A stretch of 36,720 bases of DNA from Clostridia bacterium (GCA_012840485.1 DULG01000008.1:1-36720), one strand, 5' to 3'; positions 1 through 8,263 are shown, counted from the first letter of the stretch. Program-made: numbers and translations. The notes: a model not told the origin generated them from the sequence alone.

Positions 1-1480
1 CATGGCAATCTCCTTCAAATCCTCCAACATCTGCTCCTGCAAACGGTTGTCCAGATAAACCTATGTTCATTATCATTGGCATCATCATAAGAAGATGCTC
101 ATACAAGCTTCTGTTGTCTCCTGTCCAAATTGCAGCATACTTTTGTATGCCTGAAAAAGCGGCTCTTGTCAAAACAAAAGGCCTTTCATTAGGTCTTATC
201 CTTAGAAAACCATCTCTTGTGGCCATTGCCATGTAATTTGCATAGACATTGTGGGCTTCCTTGTGAAGTATCTTTTCCCCATCTAAAACATGGATATTAT
301 CTTCTGGCATAGTTTTTGTAGGAGTTTCAAAAACAGCCGGTTCATTCATATCATTCCATATGCCATCAATTCCGTCCTTCACAAAATTTATAATTTTTTC
401 TCCCCACCAATGTCTTACTCTTTCCTTCAAAAAGTCAGGAAAACAAGCTTCTCCTGGCCATACTTTTCCAACATAGGTTATGCCGTACTTATCCTTTACA
501 AAATAATCATTTTCAATTCCTTCTCTATAAACATGATAGTCATAATCTCTTTTAACTCCCGGGTCTACAATTGTCACTACTTTAAATCCCATTTGTTTCA
601 GCTGTTTTAGCATTCCCTCGTAATCCTTAAAGGTCTCTTTATTCCATGTAAAAACTCTATACCCTTCCATGTAATCTATGTCTAGGTATATCACATCGCA
701 AGGAATGTCCTTTTCTCTAAAAGTTTTTGCAACCTCTAATACTCTTTCTTGAGGAGTATAACTGTATCTGCTTTGTTGATTTCCTAACACCCATAATGGC
801 GGAAGATTTATCCTTCCCGTAAGATATGTATAATTTTCTACAACTTCCTTTATATCTTTTCCGTATATGAAATAGTAGTTCATCTGTCCGCCATAAGCTC
901 CAAAGTAGTAATAATCTTGGCTTTCCTCTCCCATATTAAAAAAGGACCTAAAACTATTGTCTAAAAATATCCCGTAAGTGTGACAGTCATTCATTCCTAT
1001 GAAAAAAGGATAAGACTCATACAATAATTTTGTGGTCTGATTATGAGTCATAAATTCATCAGTATTCCACATCTCTAGCTTTTCACCTTTTTTGTCGAGA
1101 TATCCCGCTTTTTCTCCAAAGCCATAAAAATGGTCTTCTCTTAATTTTTTATAACACCTTATATCTGTATCGTTAAATTTCACCCCACCTTCATAATCTT
1201 CATTAATCATATCTCCATTTTTATCTAAAAAACTTATAGAAATATCACTTTTCCTTACTTTTATCTTTAAGGAATTTGTCTCAATCACTATATACTCCAA
1301 CTCTTCTCTTAAATCAAAAGTTGGAACCATATACTCCTTCTTTTCTATTGCAATTGTATCTTTTCTCTTTCCTTCTCTATCACTTACAAAGACATTAATT
1401 ATATTGCCAGTTAACACCCTAACCTCTACCCTTTTATCGCTATTTTTTATAATGATTCCTTCTGACGTTTTATGATACAA
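1..1480 (-). CDS. GH31 family alpha-glucosidase (3' part outside the window)
   Basis: Glycoside hydrolase family 31, likely an alpha-glucosidase or alpha-xylosidase releasing sugars from oligosaccharide ends; no signal peptide is visible, so probably cytoplasmic. About 493 residues are present. The family nucleophile motif WNDMNEP lies near residue 378 and the acid/base motif IWTGDN near residue 453. The N-terminal beta-sandwich precedes them (YGFGEK near residue 116). The start is the TTG at 1480-1478, preceded by GGGAGGAG at normal spacing; no better upstream start fits because remB ends only 12 bases before. That short gap suggests cotranscription with remB and the dnaA-side operon. The place often held by gyrB/gyrA after remB is taken here by this sugar gene. 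The family is sure; substrate specificity is inferred only. Confidence 0.93.
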   Translation of the reverse strand, partial: MYHKTSEGIIIKNSDKRVEVRVLTGNIINVFVSDREGKRKDTIAIEKKEYMVPTFDLREELEYIVIETNSLKIKVRKSDISISFLDKNGDMINEDYEGGVKFNDTDIRCYKKLREDHFYGFGEKAGYLDKKGEKLEMWNTDEFMTHNQTTKLLYESYPFFIGMNDCHTYGIFLDNSFRSFFNMGEESQDYYYFGAYGGQMNYYFIYGKDIKEVVENYTYLTGRINLPPLWVLGNQQSRYSYTPQERVLEVAKTFREKDIPCDVIYLDIDYMEGYRVFTWNKETFKDYEGMLKQLKQMGFKVVTIVDPGVKRDYDYHVYREGIENDYFVKDKYGITYVGKVWPGEACFPDFLKERVRHWWGEKIINFVKDGIDGIWNDMNEPAVFETPTKTMPEDNIHVLDGEKILHKEAHNVYANYMAMATRDGFLRIRPNERPFVLTRAAFSGIQKYAAIWTGDNRSLYEHLLMMMPMIMNIGLSGQPFAGADVGGFEGDCH

Positions 1481-1492
1481 TTTAACTCCTCC

Positions 1493-1750
1493 CTATTCTT
1501 CTATTTTTTGCGTTCTTCTTATAAGAGTAAAAGTCGAAATTGGAGATAAATAGATGATACTTTTTTTATCCCTTTCTGTTAATATAAAGGACTTTGGTTT
1601 TTCCTCAGAAATTTTCACAACAAACCCCTCTTCCTCCGCTATTTTTAAAAATTGAATAGTAGCAGAAGAAGTAGATACAATATTCATATCAAAAATACCT
1701 ATAATTTCTCTGTCAGGTACTACTATGCTGCCACCTAAATGAACATACAT
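1493..1750 (-). CDS. remB: RemB-like DUF370 regulatory protein (YaaB)
   Basis: Small 85-residue DUF370 protein matching B. subtilis YaaB/RemB, which sits in the same place after recF. Members of this family are DNA-binding regulators linked to extracellular matrix genes in Bacillus; the target here is unknown. The N-terminus MYVHLGGSIVVPDREIIGIF is typical of the family, with a beta-rich core and a charged C-terminal tail. An AGGGGG ribosome site precedes the ATG. The gene begins 11 bases after the recF stop and is followed 12 bases later by the GH31 gene, so it probably lies in one operon with both. Confidence 0.85.
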   Translation of the reverse strand: MYVHLGGSIVVPDREIIGIFDMNIVSTSSATIQFLKIAEEEGFVVKISEEKPKSFILTERDKKSIIYLSPISTFTLIRRTQKIEE

Positions 1751-1761
1751 TCAAAAACCCC

Positions 1762-2853
1762 CTATTCTTTAGTCACAATTCCACTAAATATATTAAAGTA
1801 GCAATCTCCTATTAAATCTTTCTTGGTAGTATGAGTTATAAAAGTCTGAAATCCTTCTAATTTTCTTAAAATATATTTTTTTCTGTTTTCGTCTAACTCT
1901 GACATCACATCATCTAAAAGTAAGATGGGCTTTTCACCTGTTTCCTTTTTTAAAATTTCAAATTCTGATAATTTAAGGCATAAAGCTCCCGTCCGCTGTT
2001 GGCCTTGAGAAGAGTATATCCTTGAATCATAACCATTTATAATGATTTTAAAATCCTCCCTATGAGGACCTGTTTGTGTAGTAAGAAACTTTAAATCTAG
2101 ATCTAAGTTCTTTTCCAGTCTTTCCTTTAATCTTTTTTTAATAATTGCTTCCTCAAATGCTTCCTTTAATCCAACACTGTTTATATATATTATCTCTACC
2201 TTTTCATTAGAAATCTCTCTTAGAAAACTTTTCATATAGCTTTCCATATTCTTTAAGTAATTTTGCCTCATCACAATTATCTTTGACCCGTATCCTATAA
2301 GTTGTTCATCAAAAATTTCTAATAGACTTTTTTTGCTTCTATCTTCTTTTATATCTTTTAATAATTTATTTCTATTTACTAAAACCTTATTGTACTGCAT
2401 TAGATTGTAAAGGTAATTTTTATCAATCACAGAAATACAAGAATCCAAGTACTTTCTCCGATAGGAAGGTCCTTCTTTTATTATGTTTAAATCCTCAGGC
2501 GAAAAAATAACTGTCAGAAGATGTCCTAAAAGATCTGAAATCGATTTTATCTTATTTCCATTTACCTTAATAACTTTATTGCCATTACTCCTATAACCAA
2601 ATTCTATTCTTTTATCTCCTTCTTGTAATTTTATAAATATTCTTACATAAAAATAATCCTCTCCAAATCTTATAAGTTCTGAAGTTCTACTCCCTCTAAA
2701 GGACCTTCCCATACTCAAAATCCTTATACTTTCAAGCAAATTGCTCTTTCCCTGCGCATTTAAACCGTAAATTATGTTTATTCCCTCGCAAAATTCTATT
2801 CTTTGTTTTTGTAAATTTCTAAAATTATCTAAGAATAACTCCTTTACATACAA
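1762..2853 (-). CDS. recF: DNA replication and repair protein RecF
   Basis: RecF, an SMC-like ATPase that helps load RecA at single-strand gaps through RecFOR. It is 363 residues, the usual size. Walker A GLNAQGKSN is near residue 30-38, the ABC-type signature SSQGQQRTGA near 285, and Walker B ILLLDDVMSELD near 310. The start codon is TTG (2853-2851) with GAGG eight bases upstream; that ribosome site lies in the 10 bases separating it from the yaaA stop, so translation may be coupled. The order dnaA-dnaN-yaaA-recF-remB matches Bacillus. Confidence 0.97.
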   Translation of the reverse strand: MYVKELFLDNFRNLQKQRIEFCEGINIIYGLNAQGKSNLLESIRILSMGRSFRGSRTSELIRFGEDYFYVRIFIKLQEGDKRIEFGYRSNGNKVIKVNGNKIKSISDLLGHLLTVIFSPEDLNIIKEGPSYRRKYLDSCISVIDKNYLYNLMQYNKVLVNRNKLLKDIKEDRSKKSLLEIFDEQLIGYGSKIIVMRQNYLKNMESYMKSFLREISNEKVEIIYINSVGLKEAFEEAIIKKRLKERLEKNLDLDLKFLTTQTGPHREDFKIIINGYDSRIYSSQGQQRTGALCLKLSEFEILKKETGEKPILLLDDVMSELDENRKKYILRKLEGFQTFITHTTKKDLIGDCYFNIFSGIVTKE

Positions 2854-2863
2854 GTTAAATTCC

Positions 2864-3070
2864 TCACTTTATTATATAGGTTATGCCTTCTACTTCAATT
2901 ATATCATTTTTGCGAAGTTTTTTACCCCTTTTTAGTTCTATCACATTATTTACTTTAACTCTTCCTTCTAAGATCAATTGCTTTGCTTGTCCTCCTGTTT
3001 GACATATCTTCATGTACTTTAAAAACTGTCCTAAGGTTATGTATTCAGTGTTTATAGGAACCTTTACCAT
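2864..3070 (-). CDS. yaaA: S4-domain RNA-binding protein YaaA (RlbA)
   Basis: A 68-residue S4-domain protein, the small RNA-binding fold also found in ribosomal protein S4 and pseudouridine synthases. The motif GGQAKQLILEGRVKVNN carries the S4 signature. It matches YaaA/RlbA, which in Bacillus is linked to large-subunit ribosome assembly. I chose the ATG at 3070 (MVKVPINTEY) over the in-frame GTG nine bases upstream because that GTG overlaps the AGAGG ribosome site. It lies between dnaN (14 bases upstream) and recF, in the leftward origin operon. Confidence 0.9.
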   Translation of the reverse strand: MVKVPINTEYITLGQFLKYMKICQTGGQAKQLILEGRVKVNNVIELKRGKKLRKNDIIEVEGITYIIK

Positions 3071-3084
3071 TAAAAACACCTCTA

Positions 3085-4197
3085 TCAGTTGAGTTTTACA
3101 GGAAGTATCATATAAAGATAATCTTTACTTCCTATTGGTTTTATTATTAACGGATTTATGCTATTTATGAAATAGAGTTTTACTTCATTTTCATCTATAG
3201 CCCTTAAAGAATCTAATAAATACCTTGAATTAAAAGCAATTTCAAGAAACATACCTTTTACATCTACTTCTATCTTTTCTACCATTTTACCCTTTTCTGA
3301 ATTAGAAGAAACAGTAATAAACTTATCGCCAATTTCAAACTTAATCAAATTATTTTTGCTCTCTGCAATCAGTGAAGCTCTTTCAATACTTTCAGTTAAA
3401 ACTTCCCTTTTTACCACCACTTCGGTCTTGTAATCTCTTGGTAACACTGCATTGTAGTTTATAAAACTTCCCTCCAAAAGTCTTGATATTACTTTTGTAT
3501 TTTCAATTTGAAACAGGACTTGATTAGCAGTGTGGTATATCTCTATGTCTGTTTCTTCGTCTTTTAAGATTTTGTATATTTCTTCTAAAGTTTTACCTGG
3601 AATTACTATAGAATATTTTTCTATATCCTCGTCAAAGAATTTTTCCTCACTTTGGTAAGAATATATGGCCATTCTAAATCCATCTAAAGCCACTGCCTTA
3701 ATTTCATTTTGAAAAATTTCAAACAAAACTCCTGTCAAAATAGGTCTTGTTTGTTCCTGAGCAATACAGAATACCGTTTTTCTTATCAAGTCCTTTAAAA
3801 TATTTTGTGTCAGCTTAAAAGAATTTTCCTTTAATATCTGAGGTATCTCAGGAAACTCTATAGGGTCATTCCCTGCTAACGAAAAATCTATACTGTCACA
3901 AAACACTCTTACTATATTTTGTAAATCACTTTCTACCGTCACTTCACCTTCTGGAAGTTTTCTGACCAATTCAGAAAAAATTTTTGCGGGTACCACTATT
4001 TCCCCTTCCTCTTCTACAACTGCAGGAATTTGACATTCTATTCCTATATCCAAGTCAGTCCCAGAAAAATTAACTTGTCCCTTCGAAGCGGAAATTTTTA
4101 TACCTTGCAGAATAGGAAGGGTAGTTCGTGAAGATACCCCCCTTACTGCAATATTTGTTCCTTCGAATAATAAATTTTTGTCACATACAAATTTCAT
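3085..4197 (-). CDS. dnaN: DNA polymerase III beta subunit (sliding clamp)
   Basis: The ring-shaped clamp that holds the replicative polymerase on DNA. It is 370 residues in three clamp repeats, as usual. The N-terminus MKFVCDKNLLFEG and the following RGVSSRTTLPILQGIKI match bacterial DnaN closely, and the C-terminal MILPVKLN resembles the conserved end of the clamp. The ATG at 4197 is preferred over the in-frame GTG at 4206 because GGGAG then sits eight bases upstream. The gene follows dnaA after a 233-base gap carrying DnaA boxes, so it may have its own promoter as well as read-through from dnaA. Confidence 0.98.
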   Translation of the reverse strand: MKFVCDKNLLFEGTNIAVRGVSSRTTLPILQGIKISASKGQVNFSGTDLDIGIECQIPAVVEEEGEIVVPAKIFSELVRKLPEGEVTVESDLQNIVRVFCDSIDFSLAGNDPIEFPEIPQILKENSFKLTQNILKDLIRKTVFCIAQEQTRPILTGVLFEIFQNEIKAVALDGFRMAIYSYQSEEKFFDEDIEKYSIVIPGKTLEEIYKILKDEETDIEIYHTANQVLFQIENTKVISRLLEGSFINYNAVLPRDYKTEVVVKREVLTESIERASLIAESKNNLIKFEIGDKFITVSSNSEKGKMVEKIEVDVKGMFLEIAFNSRYLLDSLRAIDENEVKLYFINSINPLIIKPIGSKDYLYMILPVKLN

Positions 4198-4400
4198 TTT
4201 TTTCACTCCCGTTTTTGGAATATTTTTTTAACCGAATACATATAATAATAAGATAATACTTTAGTAGTCGTAGTATTAGATACTGTTATTTTGTTAGTAA
4301 GGTATTGTTAAATATAGAAAAGGTCAATATTTGTCTGTTAATAATTTTTGGACAACCTCTTTGAATTATCAACAATATTCACAAAGAAAAAATTTTAAAA
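4198..4400. other. dnaA-dnaN intergenic region with second DnaA-box cluster
   Basis: No gene. On the plus strand there are DnaA-box-like 9-mers TTATCAACA (4366-4374) and ATATTCACA (4375-4383), directly abutting, and TGTTAATAA (4336-4344). At 4262-4279 the plus strand reads TAG TAG TCG TAG TAT TAG, a trinucleotide pattern like the DnaA-trio used for strand opening. Bacillus has its unwinding region in this same gap, so this is likely the second half of a bipartite origin. The roughly 57 bases between the nearest box and the trios is more than in Bacillus, so the trio assignment is tentative. Confidence 0.55.
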
Positions 4401-4432
4401 CATATAAACAGGGTTATCCCTGTTTATATGTT
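4399..4432 (-). terminator. Perfect hairpin at the 3' end of dnaA
   Basis: Perfect inverted repeat with 15-bp arms (4399-4413 and 4418-4432; core CATATAAACAGGG) around the loop TTAT. It overlaps the dnaA stop codon. On the minus strand it is followed by TTTTAAAATTTTTT, so it fits a terminator or attenuator between dnaA and dnaN. Because it sits beside DnaA boxes it could also serve as an origin structure. Confidence 0.7.
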
Positions 4433-5762
4433 AAAAACCTTTTATTCGCTTTTTAAGTTCTTCAATTTGCCTTAAGAGAAGGTCATCTTGTTTTATCTCA
4501 TTAGAAATTTTTTCATAAGCATGTATTACCGTAGTATGGTCTTTTCCAAATTCTTCTCCTATTTTGGGAAGAGATAAATCCGTTAGTTCTCTTGCCAAAT
4601 ACATAGCGATTTGGCGTGGGTAAGCTATGTTTTTTGTTCTCTTTCGTGATCTAAAATCTTCAAGTTTTATGTTGTAGTATTTGCAAACCTCTTCTTGTAT
4701 AAGCTTCACAGTTATTTCTCTTGTTTTGTTAGATACAATCTCTTTTAAGGCATGCTTGGTCAATTCTAAATCTATATTGGACTTTGTAAGGGTTGAAAAT
4801 GCCACAATTCTTATTAGAGCTCCTTCTAGCTCTCTTATATTTGATTGAATTTTTTCTGCCACGTAGGCTAAGACTTCATCAGGGATGTTTAAATTTTCTG
4901 ATTGAGCTTTTTTCTTCAATATTGCTATTCTCGTTTCATAGTCTGGTGGTTGTATATCTGCGATTAAGCCCCATTCGAATCTTGACCTTAATCTTTCTTC
5001 TAAAGTTGGAATTTCTTTAGGGGGTCTGTCACTGGAGATGACTATTTGCTTGTTAGCTTCATAAAGAGTATTGAAAGTATGGAAAAATTCTTCTTGAGTT
5101 CGTTCTTTTTTAGCTATGAATTGAATATCATCTATTAATAGGACATCAATATTTCTGTATTTGTTTCTAAATTCTTCATTTTTGTCATCTTTTATGGAGT
5201 TTACTAATTCATTTGTAAAAGTTTCTGATGTCACATACATTATTTTGTAACCGCTTTGGTGTTTATTAATAAAATGGCCTATTGCATGCATTAAATGAGT
5301 TTTTCCTAATCCTACTCCTCCGTAAATGAATAAGGGATTGTAAGCTTTTGCTGGAGCTTGAGCTACAGCCAAACAAGCAGCATGAGCAAGCTTATTGCTG
5401 TTTCCTACTACAAAAGTGTCAAAAGTGTACTTTGGATTTAAAGTAGGCAAAGTAGCTATTTCGTTGAGGTTTTCTTTTTCAAGGGATTCTTTGATTTCTT
5501 TGTATTCATCTTCATCTTCTGAAAGTATTTTTATTTCATATAATTTATTTGTAGCTTTTGAAGCGGCATTGTAAATGATATTTATGTATCTTCCATTTAT
5601 TATATTTTTTGTGAAGGTATTAGGGGTACTTAAAAATAATGTATCATCTATTATTGCTAAAGGTTTTATATGAACTAACCAAGTATTGTAACTGGTGGGG
5701 GTAAGATCACTTTTTATAACTTCTACTATTCTGTCCCATATTTGGCGATAATCTCCATACAT
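4431..5762 (-). CDS. dnaA: Chromosomal replication initiator protein DnaA
   Basis: DnaA binds DnaA boxes and opens the origin in its ATP form. It is 443 residues with all four domains: N-terminal helicase-interacting domain, variable linker (about 85-110), AAA+ domain with Walker [11 protein letters not shown] near residue 150 and Walker B LLIDDIQF near 210, and the C-terminal DNA-binding domain with signature [13 protein letters not shown]. The start is the ATG at 5762 ([10 protein letters not shown]), preceded by AGGAGGTCATAAG; an in-frame codon 24 bases upstream lacks support. A DnaA box (5792-5800) lies in the leader and another overlaps the candidate -35, suggesting self-regulation. Confidence 0.98.
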   Translation of the reverse strand: MYGDYRQIWDRIVEVIKSDLTPTSYNTWLVHIKPLAIIDDTLFLSTPNTFTKNIINGRYINIIYNAASKATNKLYEIKILSEDEDEYKEIKESLEKENLNEIATLPTLNPKYTFDTFVVGNSNKLAHAACLAVAQAPAKAYNPLFIYGGVGLGKTHLMHAIGHFINKHQSGYKIMYVTSETFTNELVNSIKDDKNEEFRNKYRNIDVLLIDDIQFIAKKERTQEEFFHTFNTLYEANKQIVISSDRPPKEIPTLEERLRSRFEWGLIADIQPPDYETRIAILKKKAQSENLNIPDEVLAYVAEKIQSNIRELEGALIRIVAFSTLTKSNIDLELTKHALKEIVSNKTREITVKLIQEEVCKYYNIKLEDFRSRKRTKNIAYPRQIAMYLARELTDLSLPKIGEEFGKDHTTVIHAYEKISNEIKQDDLLLRQIEELKKRIKGF

Positions 5763-5824
5763 CTTATGACCTCCTAAGCAAAACAATAAAATGTGGATAA
5801 CTTATTAAAAGGGTGGCAAAATAT

Positions 5825-5853
5825 ATTATCGGGTATAATTTATTTGTTGATAA
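5825..5853 (-). promoter_or_regulatory. Candidate dnaA promoter overlapping a DnaA box
   Basis: On the minus strand TTATCA (5853-5848) is followed after 17 bases by GATAAT (5830-5825). The -35 is part of the DnaA box TTATCAACA (5845-5853). This is the best-spaced sigma-A-like pair upstream of dnaA, but both hexamers are imperfect, so the assignment is tentative. Confidence 0.35.
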
Positions 5854-6004
5854 GTTAAATTTAGTTTTGTGAATTTTTTATTTTGTTATATTCAAGAAAA
5901 ACACCTACTAAAATGTTGTTAGTAAAAATGTTTTGGAAAATAGATTGCAAAAAAACATTTAAAAAGCTAAAATATAAATATAATGAATAAAAAATTTAAC
6001 ATGT

Positions 6005-6057
6005 AAATAACAACTTATTCACAAAATTATCAACAGATTGTGAATAAGTTGTTATTT
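6005..6057. repeat. Perfect 20-bp inverted repeat in oriC carrying three DnaA boxes
   Basis: Arms 6005-6024 and 6038-6057 are exact reverse complements (core AACAACTTATTCACAA) separated by 13 bases. Each arm holds one TTATTCACA box and the spacer holds TTATCAACA (6027-6035). Box starts are 12 bases apart (6015, 6027, 6039). It could bind a DnaA assembly symmetrically or form a cruciform. Confidence 0.9.
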
Positions 6058-6207
6058 TTATGGTTACCATTTATTTAAGTTATCAACAGTTTAATTTTAT
6101 AATACCAGATTATTAACAGATTATCAATAAAAAAAATAAATTTATCTACAGGTTTTTGTGGCTAGAATATAGGATGTTGATAATTTTCAGCATTTTAAAA
6201 AGTCTTG

Positions 6208-6236
6208 TTGACATCTTCTTTAATTAACGTTATAAT
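6208..6236 (+). promoter_or_regulatory. Consensus sigma-A promoter for rpmH-rnpA
   Basis: TTGACA (6208-6213) and TATAAT (6231-6236) are both perfect and separated by exactly 17 bases. The rpmH start codon is 36 bases after the -10. A perfect promoter fits the high output expected for a ribosomal protein. A DnaA-box-like 9-mer ends 24 bases upstream of the -35. Confidence 0.92.
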
Positions 6237-6272
6237 TTTTATAGCATTTTTTAGGTTTTAGGAGGTGTGGCA

Positions 6273-6407
6273 ATGCTTCGCACTTATCAACCCAAAAAAA
6301 GACATAGAAAAAAAGTTCACGGTTTTAGAAGGAGGATGTCTAATAAAAGTGGGAGAAATGTTTTAAAGAGGAGGAGACTTAAAGGTAGACATAGACTGAC
6401 AGTGTAA
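6273..6407 (+). CDS. rpmH: 50S ribosomal protein L34
   Basis: A 44-residue, very basic protein of the large ribosomal subunit. It begins [18 protein letters not shown] and ends with KGRHRLTV, the standard L34 pattern. An AGGAGGTG ribosome site precedes the ATG. It follows the consensus promoter at 6208-6236 and precedes rnpA, the near-universal pairing beside bacterial origins. Confidence 0.97.
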   Translation: MLRTYQPKKRHRKKVHGFRRRMSNKSGRNVLKRRRLKGRHRLTV

Positions 6408-6426
6408 GGCCATAGAGGCCTTTTTT
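6406..6426 (+). terminator. Short hairpin with T-run overlapping the rpmH stop
   Basis: AAGGCC (6406-6411), loop of five, GGCCTT (6417-6422), then a run of six T. It starts inside the rpmH stop codon and lies just before rnpA. It probably reduces read-through, so L34 is made in excess over RnpA. Confidence 0.7.
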
Positions 6427-6443
6427 ACAATGTGGAGGTATCA

Positions 6444-6794
6444 ATGGGTAATAAAATTATAAAAATTAAAAAAACTTACGAATTTAAAAAAATTTATTCA
6501 AATGGCAAGTCAATTGCTAATCAGTTTGTAGTTATATACTATATACCCAATAATTTGCATTTTAATAGAGTGGGGTATTCGGTAAGCAAAAAGATTGGAA
6601 AGAGCGTAGTGAGAAATAGGGTTAGAAGGCTTTTACATGAGAGTTTTAGGCTATTGGAGGCGGAGATAAAAAAAGGCTTTGATATAGTTTTTGTTGCGAG
6701 AGGGAAGATTGTGGAGGCTGATTTTAATACTTTACAAAATTCCATAAAAAAATTGATTGTGAAAACACCTATGTATGTGGGGAATGAAAAATGA
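6444..6794 (+). CDS. rnpA: Ribonuclease P protein component
   Basis: Protein subunit that helps the RNase P RNA cut 5' leaders from precursor tRNAs. It is 116 residues. The hallmark basic helix [16 protein letters not shown] is present, as is the N-terminal [15 protein letters not shown]. The ATG at 6444 is chosen because GGAGG (6434-6438) lies five bases upstream; an in-frame GTG at 6432 overlaps that site. Its end overlaps yidD by four bases (ATGA), indicating coupling. Confidence 0.96.
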   Translation: MGNKIIKIKKTYEFKKIYSNGKSIANQFVVIYYIPNNLHFNRVGYSVSKKIGKSVVRNRVRRLLHESFRLLEAEIKKGFDIVFVARGKIVEADFNTLQNSIKKLIVKTPMYVGNEK

Positions 6795-7000
6795 AAAATA
6801 TAGTTATTTTTTTAATTAGGTTATATCAAAGATACATTTCACCCATGAAACCTCGCACTTGCAGATTTTATCCTACTTGTTCTCAATATTCCATAGAAGC
6901 AATTTCTAAGTATGGAATCTTAAAAGGAGGGCTTATTTCTATATGGAGAATTTTAAGATGCAATCCCTTCAATCCTGGGGGATATGACCCTGTAAAATAA
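6791..7000 (+). CDS. yidD: Membrane protein insertion efficiency factor YidD
   Basis: A 69-residue YidD family protein, a small membrane-associated factor that assists YidC-dependent insertion. The conserved cysteine pattern [15 protein letters not shown] and the ending [12 protein letters not shown] are unmistakable. An amphipathic N-terminal helix ([15 protein letters not shown]) is the likely membrane contact. It overlaps rnpA by four bases and precedes yidC by 17. Confidence 0.96.
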   Translation: MKNIVIFLIRLYQRYISPMKPRTCRFYPTCSQYSIEAISKYGILKGGLISIWRILRCNPFNPGGYDPVK

Positions 7001-7017
7001 AATAGTGGAGGTATATT

Positions 7018-7638
7018 ATGGCAACTATTGCTATGTATTTAGGACAATTGTTAGAATTTATATATCATTATGTAGGAAATTATGGAGTAGCTATCATTAT
7101 TTTTACTATTTTAATAAGGATACTTCTTTTGCCTTTTTATATACAGCAAATGAGTACAATGAAAAAGATGAAAGAAATACAACCTCTTGTGCAGGAGCTT
7201 CAGAAGAAGTATGCTAAAGACCCTCAAAAATTAAATATGGAAACAATGAAATTATATCAAGAGAAGAAAGTAAATCCCTTTGGTGGATGTTTACCTATGC
7301 TTTTGCCTTTGATAATATTGTGGCCGCTTTTTATGATGCTTAGAACTTATCCGGCTTTTTCAACTGCTTCTTTTTTATGGATGCATAGTCTTGCGCAAAA
7401 GGACCCTTATTATATAATTCCTATTTTAGCTACTGTGACTACTTATATATCCTCTGCAATGGTAGCAACAGACAAGAGTCAAAACTCTATGAATATAATG
7501 ATGTCAATTTTTATGGGATGGGTAACTGTTTCTTTGCCGGCAGGGGTAGGAATATATTGGGTTACAAGCAATATATTCCAGATAGTACAGCAGTATATTT
7601 TTATGAAAGAGACCAATACTGCTAAGGGGGAATCATGA
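7018..7638 (+). CDS. yidC: Membrane protein insertase YidC (SpoIIIJ type)
   Basis: YidC/Oxa1/Alb3 insertase that places membrane proteins in the lipid bilayer. It is 206 residues, the short Gram-positive form without a large external domain. Five hydrophobic segments are visible. The conserved positive residue of the substrate groove is the arginine in FTILIRILLLP near residue 34, followed by the cytoplasmic coiled-coil loop (about 47-85) and KKVNPFGGCLPML. No lipobox or signal peptide is evident, unlike B. subtilis SpoIIIJ. It lies in the standard rpmH-rnpA-yidD-yidC-khpB order. In sporeformers this gene is also needed for forespore development. Confidence 0.96.
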   Translation: MATIAMYLGQLLEFIYHYVGNYGVAIIIFTILIRILLLPFYIQQMSTMKKMKEIQPLVQELQKKYAKDPQKLNMETMKLYQEKKVNPFGGCLPMLLPLIILWPLFMMLRTYPAFSTASFLWMHSLAQKDPYYIIPILATVTTYISSAMVATDKSQNSMNIMMSIFMGWVTVSLPAGVGIYWVTSNIFQIVQQYIFMKETNTAKGES

Positions 7639-7639
7639 G

Positions 7640-8263
7640 GTGAAAGAAATCATAAGGACAGGAAAGACAGTAGAGGAAGCTGTCAATCTTGCTTTACAGG
7701 ATTTAGGAGTACCAAGGGAAATGGTAGAGGTAGAAGTGCTAGATGAGGGAGGTAAAGGTTTTCTAGGTCTTATAAGCAAACAGGCAATAGTGAAAGTTAT
7801 TTTGAAAGATGTGATAAAGGAAAGTGCAAAAAATTTTTTACAGCAAGTTATTGAAGCGATGAACTTAGATGTTAAATTTAACGTAGAAGAAGAAGAGGGA
7901 GATATTATAAAATTTAATTTATACGGGAAAAATGTAGGCATTTTAATAGGCCACAGAGGAGAAACATTGGATTCTTTGCAATATCTTGTCAATGTAGTTG
8001 CTAGTAAATATAGGAAATATGACAGATATAGAAGAATTATTTTAGATGCGCAAAATTACCGAAAGAGAAGAGAAGAGACCCTGATTAGGCTTGCAAAAAA
8101 ATTGGCAAAACAAGTGATAGAGACAAAAGAAAGTGTTGAATTGGAACCTATGAGTCCTAATGAAAGGAGAATAATTCACATGGCTCTACAGGATCATCCT
8201 TATGTAGAGACTTATAGTGAAGGAGAAGAGCCTAATAGGAGAGTTATAATAGCTTTGAAATGA
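7640..8263 (+). CDS. khpB: RNA-binding protein KhpB (Jag/EloR)
   Basis: KhpB/Jag, an RNA-binding regulator linked to cell elongation in streptococci. Three domains are seen in 207 residues: Jag_N (about 1-50, RTGKTVEEAVNLAL), a KH domain with the loop ILIGHRGETLDSLQYL near residue 97, and an R3H domain (about 145-207) ending NRRVIIALK. The start is GTG at 7640, one base after the yidC stop, with AAGGGGG eight bases upstream. It closes the rpmH operon; a weak hairpin follows. Confidence 0.94.
   Translation: MKEIIRTGKTVEEAVNLALQDLGVPREMVEVEVLDEGGKGFLGLISKQAIVKVILKDVIKESAKNFLQQVIEAMNLDVKFNVEEEEGDIIKFNLYGKNVGILIGHRGETLDSLQYLVNVVASKYRKYDRYRRIILDAQNYRKRREETLIRLAKKLAKQVIETKESVELEPMSPNERRIIHMALQDHPYVETYSEGEEPNRRVIIALK

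Larger units (their letters stand above)
5763..6207. other. oriC: Origin of replication oriC, dnaA-rpmH side
   Basis: A gene-free, very AT-rich region between divergent dnaA and rpmH. DnaA-box-like 9-mers: TGTGGATAA 5792-5800 (perfect, minus), TGTTGATAA 5845-5853, TTATTCACA 6015-6023 (perfect to TTATNCACA), TTATCAACA 6027-6035, TGTGAATAA 6039-6047 (perfect, minus), TTATCAACA 6080-6088, TTATTAACA 6110-6118, TTATCAATA 6121-6129, TTATCTACA 6142-6150 and TGTTGATAA 6175-6183. The stretch 5930-6003 is almost pure A/T and could be an unwinding element. Location, gene order and strand switch all support oriC. Confidence 0.92.

Noticed and set aside
290-610. Plus-strand open frame of 106 codons
   Set aside because: It lies entirely opposite the GH31 gene, whose catalytic motifs are on the minus strand; the product is compositionally odd and lacks a ribosome site.
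7005-7217. Open frame overlapping the start of yidC
   Set aside because: yidC in the other frame has clear family motifs and a ribosome site; this frame is a shadow.
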